From Proluteimonas flavola (lineage in GTDB: Bacteria > Pseudomonadota > Gammaproteobacteria > Xanthomonadales > Xanthomonadaceae), in contig NZ_JAIWPU010000018.1 of assembly GCF_021191705.1 (NCBI RefSeq), positions 18,464-82,463 of the forward strand: DNA of 64,000 nt, written 5' to 3'. The notes beneath the pieces were generated by a model, which saw only the letters and a list, made by a program, of their open reading frames with translations, made no database searches and had not been told where the DNA came from. The position numbers were made by a program, and so were the translations under genes. This document shows positions 52,976 through 60,532 of the stretch, in pieces. Position 1 is the first letter of the stretch, and every line of letters begins with the position of its first letter.

Positions 52976-53305
52976 ATGGGCTTGTACTTGGTCGAACCCG
53001 AACACGGCATTGCCCTTGAAGTCCCTTTGTCCGAGTCGGAAGAGCGGGCCTTGGTTCTTCAGTGGGCTCGCCTGAAGGAAGCCGCTGCACGCGAGCGGTT
53101 CAGCCTGCGCTTCGGAAAACACCTGACGAGCGCGATCTCTGAGGCCCTGGATTGGGACATCAAGGCACCCACCGATGCGCAGCTGGCTTACGCCCTGGTG
53201 CTCTCACAGAAGCTGGGAACCGACATCCCGCCTAGCGCCATGTCTTCCCGGCTTGAGATGTCGCTGTTCATCGACAGAGCGTCCGCGCGTCTCCGCGACG
53301 GATGA
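52976..53305 (+). CDS. Hypothetical 109-residue protein, divergent from the XRE regulator
   Basis: Begins MGLYLVEPEHGIALEVPLSE and is helix-rich after residue 20 (ALVLQWARLKEAAARERFSL). No motif recognised. It faces away from the XRE gene across an 80 to 100-base spacer, an arrangement often seen for a repressor and its target. Codon use looks like that of the neighbours. Likely a real gene because of its composition and position, function unknown. Confidence 0.5.
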   Translation: MGLYLVEPEHGIALEVPLSESEERALVLQWARLKEAAARERFSLRFGKHLTSAISEALDWDIKAPTDAQLAYALVLSQKLGTDIPPSAMSSRLEMSLFIDRASARLRDG

Positions 53306-53356
53306 ACCCCACGTTGGTCACTGACGGCGATGCGCCGTCATCCTTGCCCTGCCCGC

Positions 53357-54370
53357 TCAAGGAACATGATCAGGCACGAAGCGCACGCACTGACCGGCAC
53401 CCAGTACCGATGCGCCCCAATCGCATCTGGCGTTGTTTGTCGCCACGAAACTGCACACGCTAGGACAGGCCGCTTCGGCTGGCACGATCAGCTTGAGGCG
53501 CGGTCCCAGGCCGTACAGGAGGTCGAAGCCGAAGTCTAACTGCAGCAGCCGTCGTAGCTGCCGGGTGTTGCCGACCAACGAGAATCCTCGACGGCCGGCC
53601 GCGTGTAGCTGCATCGCTGTCCGCCTGAGCCACCCAGCTTGCGCGTTGAGCATGTTCCTATCGAGATCCATCGCGAACTCTTTGCCTGCGGTCATCGGGA
53701 AGATGTCCCGGATGAAGAACTCGAACAGCTCGAGCGAGATGAACTTCAACGGGGATCCAACCGTTGCCATTAGCAGGGTTCGGTGCAGTGATCGACCGGT
53801 GGTGAAAGCCTTTGATCTATCGCCATTTGCGTGGGCGTCGCGCAGCAACACCACAATGGCTGCCAGGGACTGCAGATCCGCTTGTCCTTCCAGGCTCCTC
53901 AACGAAGTGCCGAGCGCCCCACGGCGGATATATCGCCCCTTCGCCAGCTCCTGTTCGTCGAACACGGCGCTCTGGATACTCGGGCGAAGGCTTCTCAGAA
54001 GCGCGTCGCCGCAACCCTCCAGCGGTCGGGTGACATCCAGAGCACGCCAGGCGGGACTGGCGAGCAGCTCCTCTGAGCCCGGGAGCTTCTTCGCACAAGC
54101 CCGTACCGTTTCGGAACCTGGCAGATGCCGGCCTGCGGCGTACTTCGCCCAGAGATTGTTGTGGTGAAACCCCTTCTTGTAGGTGTGCGGCTGAACCACC
54201 TGACCGAGGCCATATGCCGTCGCGCACCCCAACTGCGTACGTAACTCTTCAAACCACAGGCCGACTCGCAGCACATCGAGTGCCTTGCGTGCCGACTTGG
54301 AATGTCCAGCATCTGCATGGCGGACCAGCTGTTTCAGACGTACGTCGCCGTAGAACTTCATGCAATTCAT
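53357..54370 (-). CDS. Hypothetical 337-residue protein, probable island cargo
   Basis: A long, well-composed frame with start at ATG 54370 (MNCMKFYGDVRLKQLVRHAD); ATG 54361 is equally possible and neither has a ribosome site. Segments HNNLWAKYAAGRHLPGSETV and FISLELFEFFIRDIFPMTAG suggest a mostly helical, soluble protein. No catalytic motif or family was recognised. It is divergent from the small HTH-like gene at 54465, and its position in front of the transposition operon suggests cargo rather than a transposition function. Confidence 0.6.
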   Translation of the reverse strand: MNCMKFYGDVRLKQLVRHADAGHSKSARKALDVLRVGLWFEELRTQLGCATAYGLGQVVQPHTYKKGFHHNNLWAKYAAGRHLPGSETVRACAKKLPGSEELLASPAWRALDVTRPLEGCGDALLRSLRPSIQSAVFDEQELAKGRYIRRGALGTSLRSLEGQADLQSLAAIVVLLRDAHANGDRSKAFTTGRSLHRTLLMATVGSPLKFISLELFEFFIRDIFPMTAGKEFAMDLDRNMLNAQAGWLRRTAMQLHAAGRRGFSLVGNTRQLRRLLQLDFGFDLLYGLGPRLKLIVPAEAACPSVCSFVATNNARCDWGASVLGAGQCVRFVPDHVP

Positions 54371-54464
54371 TGGCTTAGATGCGGCGCAGGGGCAAAATAT
54401 GGAGTAAAGAAAGGGCTTGTTGTTCCTTGTGGGCTGAAATCCTAGCAACCGTTACGCTGCATGC

Positions 54465-54737
54465 GTGACGTACCGTGACCAGCCGAATGATTCGCTCGCC
54501 GATGCACTGCAGCGGGACTTGCTGCAGCGGTATGGGCCGGTTATCGGTCAGGATGATCTGCGTCAGGCACTGGGCTATGCCTCTCCCGGCGGGTTCCGCC
54601 AGGCGCTGGCCCGGGGCGTGATCCCTGTACCGGTCTTCGCCATCCCTCATCGAAGGGGCAAGTACGCCCTTACCAAGGACGTCGCCTCGTGGCTCGCCGA
54701 GCTGCGGCGCCAAGCCTCTCCAACGGCGGCTGCGTGA
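54465..54737 (+). CDS. Small DNA-binding-like protein (excisionase/winged-helix type)
   Basis: This 90-residue protein starts at a GTG. The segment DDLRQALGYASPGGFRQALA followed by VPVFAIPHRRGKYALTKDVA has the look of a MerR/excisionase winged helix: a recognition helix, then a small beta wing with HRRGKY, then a last helix (VASWLAELRR). It may regulate the transposition operon 480 bases downstream or act as a recombination directionality factor. No recombinase of the tyrosine or serine type is in the window. Confidence 0.5.
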   Translation: MTYRDQPNDSLADALQRDLLQRYGPVIGQDDLRQALGYASPGGFRQALARGVIPVPVFAIPHRRGKYALTKDVASWLAELRRQASPTAAA

Positions 54738-54880
54738 GGTTCGAGGTGAACGCGACGCATGCGATGCGAGGCGGTAGTACCAGCCACCAGACCACTTCCC
54801 CGCCGGGAGGGATGTGCGGGTCATCCGGGCGGGTTGATGCCGCCGATCGAATCAAGAAGGAGCCAACGATGAGCGAGTGA
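54734..54880 (+). CDS. Possible 48-residue coupled small protein
   Basis: A GTG at 54734 overlaps the stop of the preceding gene by four bases (GTGA), and the frame runs 48 codons to 54880 (starts VRFEVNATHAMRGGSTSHQT). Its end contains AAGGAG followed by ATGAGCGAGTGA. Composition is unremarkable and no family is known, so it may not be translated. Confidence 0.25.
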   Translation: MRFEVNATHAMRGGSTSHQTTSPPGGMCGSSGRVDAADRIKKEPTMSE

Positions 54881-55214
54881 GATTCCATCGCTCAGAACGA
54901 ACTGGGCCCCGCACGCCAATGCGGGGCCCAGCAGCTGAAACGGATTCGCTCCCGTTGCGGCCATGTTCCGAGCGCCTTCCGAGGAAGTCAAGTTCCCCTG
55001 CCCTGTTCATACAGGGCGGGACGTATCTGAACATGCCGGTTTCTCATCGAGAGGTCGGCAGGGAGAGCTCGATGCCTATCAAATCCTACGCCCGGCGTGT
55101 GCCGGGCTATTTGGCTACGCCAGTGCACACACATGGGAGCCGGGTCGCGGGCGGTGACCGCACCGGTGACCTACCGCTGCTGCGAGAAGAAGATGCAGTT
55201 GAAGGAGGTGCCGC
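54881..55214 (+). promoter_or_regulatory. Gene-free leader of tniA with three hairpins
   Basis: This 334-base stretch before tniA has no convincing gene but several inverted repeats. A perfect 12-base stem lies at 54902-54913 and 54920-54931 with a 6-base loop. A second (54997-55005 with 55012-55020) has one G-U pair. A third is GCCCGGC-GTGT-GCCGGGC at 55090-55107, followed by TATTTGG. The first and third could be terminators without full T runs, or parts of a regulatory leader. The ribosome site AAGGAGGTG for tniA is at the end. Confidence 0.45.
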
Positions 55215-56984
55215 ATGGACCTCCTGCTGAAAGTGGGAACCGTCTGCATGGCCAGCGGGCGAGTGATTGAAATCGACAGGGTCAGTTCGATCTCACACGT
55301 TGATGCCCGAGACATGGCGACCGGGAAGATGATCTCCGTTCCTATTGCCCAGGTTGAGGTGCTTCCTTCGACTGGCATCGCCCAGGAGGCAGGGATCATC
55401 CGCGAAGCCGAATGGAGACGGTGCACCGAACTCGCCAAGGATCTGGGCGCTTACAGCGACTGCAGGACGGTTCCCCGCGCCGCGCTAGCAAAGCTGGCCA
55501 AGCGACACGAGATGAGTGTCCGTCAACTGCAGCGCGTCCGAGCAGCTTTCGCCAAGGACTCGAGGGCCAGCACCTTGGCCCGGAAGCGTGGTGGACGACC
55601 GCTGGGGTTCAGTGGGCTTAATCCGCGAGTCGATGCATTGATTCGGCACGCCATCGCCAAGCACTACATGTGCCACGAGAAGCCGCCTAAGGAGTACGTC
55701 GTGGTCCGCGCCCAGTCGATGGCACGACGACTGCAACTACCGACACCATCACGCAAGGCCGTCCTGCTGCGTTTGAACCAGGAGCTCGGTGCCGCTTCGG
55801 ACATGGCACGCGAGGGTGGACCAGCCGCACGTCAGAAGTGGCGGCCGCGAACGGGGGGGCTGAGCGTTGGCAAGCATCTGGACCTGATCCAGATCGATCA
55901 CACGCGTGCTGACGTCATGGTCCTGAGCGACGACCGTCTCGAGCTCCTGGGTCGTCCGTGGATCACCTTGGCTGTAGACGTCGCGACTCGCTGCGTACTT
56001 GGCATGTACATCTCGATGGACGCGCCCTCTTCTGTGGCCGTGTCGCTGTGCATCGAGCACGCCGCCCTCCCGAAGCCGGAGAACGACAGCGATCGGGGAA
56101 TCTGGCCGATGTACGGCAAGCCGAAGAAGATTCTCGTCGACAACGGGAAGGACTTCCGCAGCCTGGCACTGGAGCGCGGCTGCGACGAACACCAGATCGA
56201 ACTGGCATGGCGCCCCGTCAGGACACCGCACTACGGAGGCCATATCGAGCGGCTGATCGGCACGCTCATGAAGATTGCCCATCTGCTGCCGGGAACGACC
56301 TTCAGCAACATCAGGGAGCGCGGGAACTATGACAGCGAAGGCAAGGCCAGCCTGACCCTGGAAGAGTTCCGGCAATGGATGACGCAGAAGGTCTGCAGGT
56401 TCTACCACCAGCGCAACCACCGCGCGCTCGGCGTGCCGCCGATCGTTGCCTGGGAGCGCAGCCTCACCGATGCATCAGGAAACATCACCAGTCCACCCTT
56501 GATTGCGCGGCCGATGGACTTCCGGATGGATTTCCTGCCCTTCGAGATGCGGCTGGTCCGTCGCACCGGGGTCGAACTCAAGGGTTCGCGTTACTGGCAT
56601 GACGATCTGGCGCCTATGCTCAACTCGGACGGACCTGTCCGTGTTCGCTATGACCCAAGAGATCCGGGGACGGTCTGGGTACGACGCTCGGATGGCGTGC
56701 TGGTGACTGCAGCCCTGATCGGCGGGCGTGCCGCTGATGCCATCCGCACCGGGAAGTTGGATCGGACCACGCGAGCCAGACTCGATGCCGAGACAGACAA
56801 GGGGTTCGAGGCCACCGACAGCATCGAGGTCAACGCCCGAAAAGCCACCCGACAGGCCCGCGGTGGCCAGCGACCCGCGAAGCGCTCGGCGCGCCCCGGA
56901 GAGGTTAGCTTGACAGAGCCGGCGCCGATCGCGGGCACGACATCGCCCAACCGTGCCGCCGTCCAACTCGAAGAGTGGGACTGA
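55215..56984 (+). CDS. tniA: TniA/TnsB-family DDE transposase
   Basis: This 589-residue transposase belongs to the Mu/TniA/TnsB retroviral-integrase group. The catalytic triad is readable: Asp228 in DLIQIDHTRAD, Asp309 in KKILVDNGKDF and Glu345 in GGHIERLIGT. An N-terminal DNA-binding region with helix-turn-helix segments precedes the core (LAKLAKRHEMSVRQLQRVRA), and a Mu-type C-terminal beta domain follows. It cuts and joins the transposon ends. No TnsA-like nuclease gene is present, so it probably moves by the replicative, cointegrate-forming route of Tn5053-type elements. The start is set by AAGGAGGTG upstream of ATG 55215. tniB follows with a 5-base gap. Confidence 0.92.
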   Translation: MDLLLKVGTVCMASGRVIEIDRVSSISHVDARDMATGKMISVPIAQVEVLPSTGIAQEAGIIREAEWRRCTELAKDLGAYSDCRTVPRAALAKLAKRHEMSVRQLQRVRAAFAKDSRASTLARKRGGRPLGFSGLNPRVDALIRHAIAKHYMCHEKPPKEYVVVRAQSMARRLQLPTPSRKAVLLRLNQELGAASDMAREGGPAARQKWRPRTGGLSVGKHLDLIQIDHTRADVMVLSDDRLELLGRPWITLAVDVATRCVLGMYISMDAPSSVAVSLCIEHAALPKPENDSDRGIWPMYGKPKKILVDNGKDFRSLALERGCDEHQIELAWRPVRTPHYGGHIERLIGTLMKIAHLLPGTTFSNIRERGNYDSEGKASLTLEEFRQWMTQKVCRFYHQRNHRALGVPPIVAWERSLTDASGNITSPPLIARPMDFRMDFLPFEMRLVRRTGVELKGSRYWHDDLAPMLNSDGPVRVRYDPRDPGTVWVRRSDGVLVTAALIGGRAADAIRTGKLDRTTRARLDAETDKGFEATDSIEVNARKATRQARGGQRPAKRSARPGEVSLTEPAPIAGTTSPNRAAVQLEEWD

Positions 56985-56989
56985 TCGAC

Positions 56990-57907
56990 ATGAGCGATTT
57001 CAGCCACCTCGACCCCGTTGCACGGAGCCAGCTCGATCTGCCTACCGAAGAACGCGCCGGCCGCATGCTCATCGAGCGCTTCATCATGCACGAACGACTG
57101 ATCCCAGTCCTCGACCACATCGAGTTCCTCATCCGCATGCCGACCCAGACACGGGCCAATGGACTGGTCGTCTCCGGCAAGCCTGGATCAGGAAAGACCA
57201 TGCTCTCTCGGGCCATCCTTCGTCGATACCCCCCGACGCCGGCAATGATCGGCGCAGCGGCCAGCCAACCCGTTCTGGCGATCAATATGACCAACGCCCG
57301 GGAAGCAAAGACGCTCTACAGCCGGATACTGGCCCGGTTCGGGGTTCCTGAGCCTAGTCGCTACTCAGGAAGCGATCGGGAACGCATGGTAATCAAGCTC
57401 TGCCGCGCGGCGAATCTCAAGCTCCTGGTCGTCGACGAGATCCAGGACATCCTGACAACAACGGCCCGCCAGCAGCGGATCGCCCTGGACACCATCAAGT
57501 TCCTGATGAACGAGTTGTCGCTCCCGATCCTCATACTGGGAACATCTCACGCACCCGCTGCGATGCAGGTCGATGAGCACTTAAACGCAAGGTTCAAATA
57601 CCGGGAGCTGCCTGTTTGGAAGCGCGACGCATACCTGAAGAATTTCCTTGATGCGCTGGAGAAGGCGCTCCCGTTGCGAAAGCCTTCCTATCTGTCATCG
57701 CCCTCCCTCTCGAAGGAGCTGACACAGCTGTCCAAGGGCATTCTTCAGACGATCGTGCAACTGGTAACCCATGCGGCCGCACATGCCGTCGAGTCGGGCG
57801 AGGACCAGATCACGACGGGGCTGCTGGAACGGGCCATGTTCGAACCACCGCTGGCTGCTGCAAGGCAGGCGGCATTGCAGACCGAACTGCGAAAGATCGA
57901 TGATTGA
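56990..57907 (+). CDS. tniB: TniB/TnsC-family AAA+ transposition regulator
   Basis: This 305-residue ATPase has Walker A SGKPGSGKT (about 62-70) and Walker B LLVVDEIQD (about 145-153), with the sensor region LILGTSHAP. It forms the ATP-dependent complex that chooses the target and activates TniA. ATG 56990 is chosen; a GTG five codons earlier overlaps tniA but lacks a ribosome site. It overlaps tniQ by eight bases, so the three genes form a tight operon. The length and the C-terminal helical domain fit the TniB group better than full-length TnsC. Confidence 0.9.
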   Translation: MSDFSHLDPVARSQLDLPTEERAGRMLIERFIMHERLIPVLDHIEFLIRMPTQTRANGLVVSGKPGSGKTMLSRAILRRYPPTPAMIGAAASQPVLAINMTNAREAKTLYSRILARFGVPEPSRYSGSDRERMVIKLCRAANLKLLVVDEIQDILTTTARQQRIALDTIKFLMNELSLPILILGTSHAPAAMQVDEHLNARFKYRELPVWKRDAYLKNFLDALEKALPLRKPSYLSSPSLSKELTQLSKGILQTIVQLVTHAAAHAVESGEDQITTGLLERAMFEPPLAAARQAALQTELRKIDD

Positions 57908-58883
57908 GGTGGTGCCGAGCTGTCAGCGTTGGTGGATCCAACCGCCGATGCCGGACGAAACGTTGCGTTCGGTCGTCAATCGCGCCGCCGCGCTTTACGA
58001 GTGTCCCCCCACTCGGCTCTGGGAATGCCTGAACTGGGATGATCCTCAACCATATGACGAGGTCGAATCGCCTTCTTTCGACACGCTGCGAAGGATGGCC
58101 GCTGCGATCGGAGTACGGGCACCCGACCTCTCGACGCACCGCCTACCAGACGCCCCTTGGCTTCTGGCACCGCTGACGGATGAAGCCTATTGCCCCATGT
58201 GTTGCATCGAAGATCAGCGTCGAGGAGACCCCCTATGGATCCGTCGGAGCTGGAGGCGGGTTCTACTCACGCGGTGTCCGGCTCATGGCTGCCCGCTCGA
58301 TCTCAGGCCCGAACGCTGGGCTACGTGGTCCGGATCGCCCGCCCTACACCTCCCCGACTTGACGGAGAACGAACAGCGAATTCTCGAACTGATCGCGTCA
58401 TTCGGCGAAACCTTGGAACGTAGCCTCTACGGCGGCGAGCCTTGGCCCGAAAACCTGACCGGCAATCCCCAAATCGCCCGCGGGCTGCTCATCGCCGTGA
58501 GCTTCAATATGAACAGGATCAGGGACCTCCCTCTAACCAAGTGCGTACAAACCAGTGGGAACCTTGCGAGGTACATCCACGGTCCACTGCACCGCCAAGA
58601 ACCCACCAAGAAGCTGAGATGGGATGCCTACCGGAAGATCGCTGATCCCGCGATCCGGCGCGCAAGTCTTTGGATTACGGCATGGGAACTGATGCGCGAG
58701 CGTCCTTACGACCTGTCCCCGGGCTGGAGCAAGCTCCCGCCACACGTTGAGCACATGATCCGGCGCGCCACTAGTGAAAACTCGCCACTCCGGCGAGCAG
58801 GAAGCGCTCGGCTCGATCCGTTATCGTGGCGCGAGCTTCAGCGACACCCCTTAACCATGACGCATTCCAACACTTTGAAGTAA
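57900..58883 (+). CDS. tniQ: TniQ-family target-selection protein
   Basis: This 327-residue protein has the N-terminal TniQ pattern (PPMPDETLRSVVNRAAALYE) and a zinc-finger-like set of cysteines, CPMC at 98-101 and CPAHGC at 126-131. TniQ/TnsD proteins pick the insertion site by DNA binding or through a partner. The length is intermediate between short CRISPR-associated TniQ and long TnsD, and no Cas genes are near. The last codons (about RHPLTMTHSNTLK) overlap the inner 17-base end repeat, so the coding end and the transposon end are fused. The start ATG lies inside the tniB end (ATGATTGA). Confidence 0.88.
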   Translation: MIEVVPSCQRWWIQPPMPDETLRSVVNRAAALYECPPTRLWECLNWDDPQPYDEVESPSFDTLRRMAAAIGVRAPDLSTHRLPDAPWLLAPLTDEAYCPMCCIEDQRRGDPLWIRRSWRRVLLTRCPAHGCPLDLRPERWATWSGSPALHLPDLTENEQRILELIASFGETLERSLYGGEPWPENLTGNPQIARGLLIAVSFNMNRIRDLPLTKCVQTSGNLARYIHGPLHRQEPTKKLRWDAYRKIADPAIRRASLWITAWELMRERPYDLSPGWSKLPPHVEHMIRRATSENSPLRRAGSARLDPLSWRELQRHPLTMTHSNTLK

Positions 58884-58966
58884 GTGAAATTCAAAGATTT
58901 AAGCAACTTCCTATTTTTTTTCAGATAGTTAGGCTGTCAGAGCTCTCGACGTCATGGTTCAGGGGT
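58846..58966. repeat. Paired 17-base motif at the transposon right end
   Basis: ACCCCTTAACCATGACG at 58846-58862 matches the reverse complement of 58950-58966 at 16 of 17 positions. The outer copy is followed by TACCGACA, ending at 58974. Between them is an AT-rich stretch of about 90 bases with a run of eight T. These are candidate TniA-binding sites, though in Tn7-like ends the sites are usually in the same orientation, and here they face each other. Confidence 0.5.
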
Positions 58967-59031
58967 TACCGACAGCCGGCACGGTAGCCGGCCCCCTCGA
59001 CATGGAGTCCTCTATGCGTGATCGAAAGCTG

Positions 59032-59054
59032 ACCGGCCCCTGGGCCGGTTTTTC
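59032..59054 (+). terminator. Rho-independent terminator, right flank of the island
   Basis: The stem ACCGGCCC / GGGCCGGT (59032-59049 area) has a very short loop and is followed by a T run (GGTTTTTCG). It lies in the 740-base stretch 58884-59623 that has no secure gene. It probably ended a gene on the plus strand that is no longer present, or shields the tRNA side from transposon transcription. Confidence 0.6.
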
Positions 59055-59136
59055 GTTTGTCCGTGGCGAACTGGTGTCACCAGAGGTCCACGTGTTCGGT
59101 CCGGAAGACCCGACCTGGAAGGTAACGCTGAAAAAG

Positions 59137-59223
59137 TCGTCATTCCCGCGAAGGCGGGAATCCAGTGCCTTTGCTTTCAACGGCTTGAGATCGTGTGGAT
59201 TCCCGCCTTCGCGGGAATGACGA
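59137..59223. repeat. Pair of inverted extragenic palindromes (REP-like)
   Basis: CGTCATTCCCGCGAAGGCGG starting at 59138 and its inverted copy ending near 59223 (GGATTCCCGCCTTCGCGGGA) flank about 30 bases. Each arm is itself a hairpin. This sequence is very common between genes in Xanthomonadaceae and reads as IPAKAGIH when it falls in a frame. Confidence 0.8.
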
Positions 59224-59224
59224 A

Positions 59225-59392
59225 CAAGGACAGACCGACGAGGGTCTCGCCGACGACGAGGTCGAAGTCGGTGCCTGCGAGCACGCGGCTCATCGACGAT
59301 TGCAGCGCCCAGTTGGCGTGTGGCCACAAGCCCGCGCCGACGGAAATGCCACCCAGCGCGAAGTCCTGCACGAAATGGGGATACGACGACAT
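59225..59392 (-). pseudogene. Possible gene fragment ending in the palindromic repeat
   Basis: The minus strand from 59392 reads MSSYPHFVQDFALGGISVGA and on for about 55 well-composed residues before running into the palindrome. It looks like the tail or a piece of a larger protein, but no family was recognised and no upstream part was found. It may be a remnant of the gene that stood here before the accessory region was inserted. Confidence 0.3.
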
Positions 59393-59587
59393 GACAACGC
59401 GACGCCATCCGTGGGAATTCGGAATGTCATGTCTGCTCCGGATCGGATGCCAGGTCGCGATGCGACCGTGCCCTGCCCCGGTCGAGTACGATCAGGCGCG
59501 GATGATCGGAGGCCTGACGGGATCGTCGAGATGGCGTGGCGCGATCTTCGCGCTCGATCGCGTGTGGTCCTGCTCACACAGCAGAAC

Positions 59588-59609
59588 GGGCAGCTCCTGC
59601 GAGCTGCCC
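59588..59609 (-). terminator. Hairpin downstream of the tRNA pair
   Basis: GGGCAGCTC / GAGCTGCCC forms a nine-base stem with a four-base loop 14 bases after the 3' end of tRNA-Glu on the minus strand. The T run is poor, so termination would be weak, but the position fits the end of the tRNA transcript. Confidence 0.5.
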
Positions 59610-59623
59610 GTCTGCTTGAAAAG

Positions 59624-59699
59624 TGGCGTCCCCACGGGGATTCGAACCCCGGTGTCCACCGTGAAAGGGTGGTGTCCTAGGCCTCTAGACGATGGGGAC
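59624..59699 (-). tRNA. tRNA-Glu (anticodon TTC), CCA encoded
   Basis: The minus strand reads GTCCCCATCGTCTAGAGGCC at the 5' end, CTTTCAC as anticodon loop (anticodon TTC), GGTTCGAATCC as T arm, and GTGGGGAC-G-CCA at the 3' end. All arms pair. The 76-base gene is 51 bases downstream of tRNA-Ala, likely in one transcript. Confidence 0.95.
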
Positions 59700-59750
59700 G
59701 CAGAAACCTGCGTCGTTCTATCGATCGGCCTTTGATCGACAGACGAATTG

Positions 59751-59826
59751 TGGTGGAGCCAGGCGGGATCGAACCGCCGACCTCCTGCATGCCATGCAGG
59801 CGCTCTCCCAGCTGAGCTATGGCCCC
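59751..59826 (-). tRNA. tRNA-Ala (anticodon GGC), CCA encoded
   Basis: The minus strand reads GGGGCCATAGCTCAGCTGGG at the 5' end, with the loop ATGGCAT between CCTGC and GCAGG (anticodon GGC), T arm GGTTCGATCC, and ends GGCTCC-A-CCA. The G3-type acceptor identity and 76-base length fit a bacterial tRNA-Ala. Confidence 0.95.
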
Positions 59827-59921
59827 ACGTTTGGGAGCGCGAAATTGTAGTGTTCCGTATCGGCAACGTCAACAGGATTTCGCACTTCCTTCGTTCGCTT
59901 CGATTCGTTCCGGGGAACGTC

Positions 59922-60431
59922 TCAGCCGGTGGCGCCAGCCTCACTGCGATCGAGCCGCGCATCATCCGGATTTGGACGCAGGCTTGCAAGCCCATGTCCC
60001 TGATCGTCGAGATACTGCAGCCACTTGCCGAGGAATGTGTTCATGCGCAGGCGGTGGTCGACCACTTCTTCCGGCGGCGGAAACATGCCGATCACGTCCT
60101 GCCAGCGGCGCCCGACATAGCAATGCGTGGCCTCGACCTGCCCCGCATCGCGATACAGGCGCAGGTGCGCGGACGGGTCCGGTTGACCGGTCACCGGGTC
60201 GAGCATTGCGTAGCTCAGGCGCAGTTCCGTCGTGTACGGGTGCTGCTCGACGATGTCCAGCAGCACCGTCAGCGCGCCGGGCACATCGGACCGGTAGCGG
60301 CCGGGTGCAAGAGTCGCGGGATCGAACAGGCGCACCAGCCGTTCGTGGTTCTCCGCGTACAGCGCCATCAGCCAGCCGAAGCGGCCCATCGAGGGCACGC
60401 GGCGGCGGCGGCGGGTCAGGACTTTTTCCAT
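59922..60431 (-). CDS. DUF1249 family protein (YqiB-like)
   Basis: This 169-residue protein contains the family blocks MGRFGWLMALYAENHERLVR, YTTELRLSYAMLDP and LRLYRDAGQVEATHCYVGRR. It is found across gammaproteobacteria and has no settled function. Start MEKVLTRRRRR is taken; MGRFGWL 14 codons later is a possible shorter start. It lies 95 bases upstream of the tRNA-Ala on the same strand and is ordinary chromosome, 101 bases after ppsR. Confidence 0.88.
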   Translation of the reverse strand: MEKVLTRRRRRVPSMGRFGWLMALYAENHERLVRLFDPATLAPGRYRSDVPGALTVLLDIVEQHPYTTELRLSYAMLDPVTGQPDPSAHLRLYRDAGQVEATHCYVGRRWQDVIGMFPPPEEVVDHRLRMNTFLGKWLQYLDDQGHGLASLRPNPDDARLDRSEAGATG

Positions 60432-60532
60432 GGATCGATGCTACATCCGCGGCGATGAATCCGTCAGGATCGATCAACGTCGCGCGGGATGGGGATCCGG
60501 GCCTGCCGTCCCCAGCTCCGACACGAAAACCT

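Larger units (their letters stand above)
48691..58974. mobile_element. Accessory island probably mobilised by a TniABQ transposon (left end unresolved)
   Basis: Between the kinase remnant and the tRNA genes lies about 10 kb of broken defence genes, small unknown genes and an intact tniA-tniB-tniQ operon. The right end is proposed at 58974: GACA closes a short inverted repeat (GGCTGTC 58932-58938, GACAGCC 58971-58977) and a 17-base motif facing inward. The left boundary is a guess based on where the kinase gene stops; no matching left terminal repeat or target duplication was found by eye. The decayed genes may be older than the transposon. Confidence 0.4.

Noticed and set aside
54900..55110. 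CRISPR array
   Set aside because: The stems differ from one another and there are no repeated units with regular spacers. No cas genes are present.
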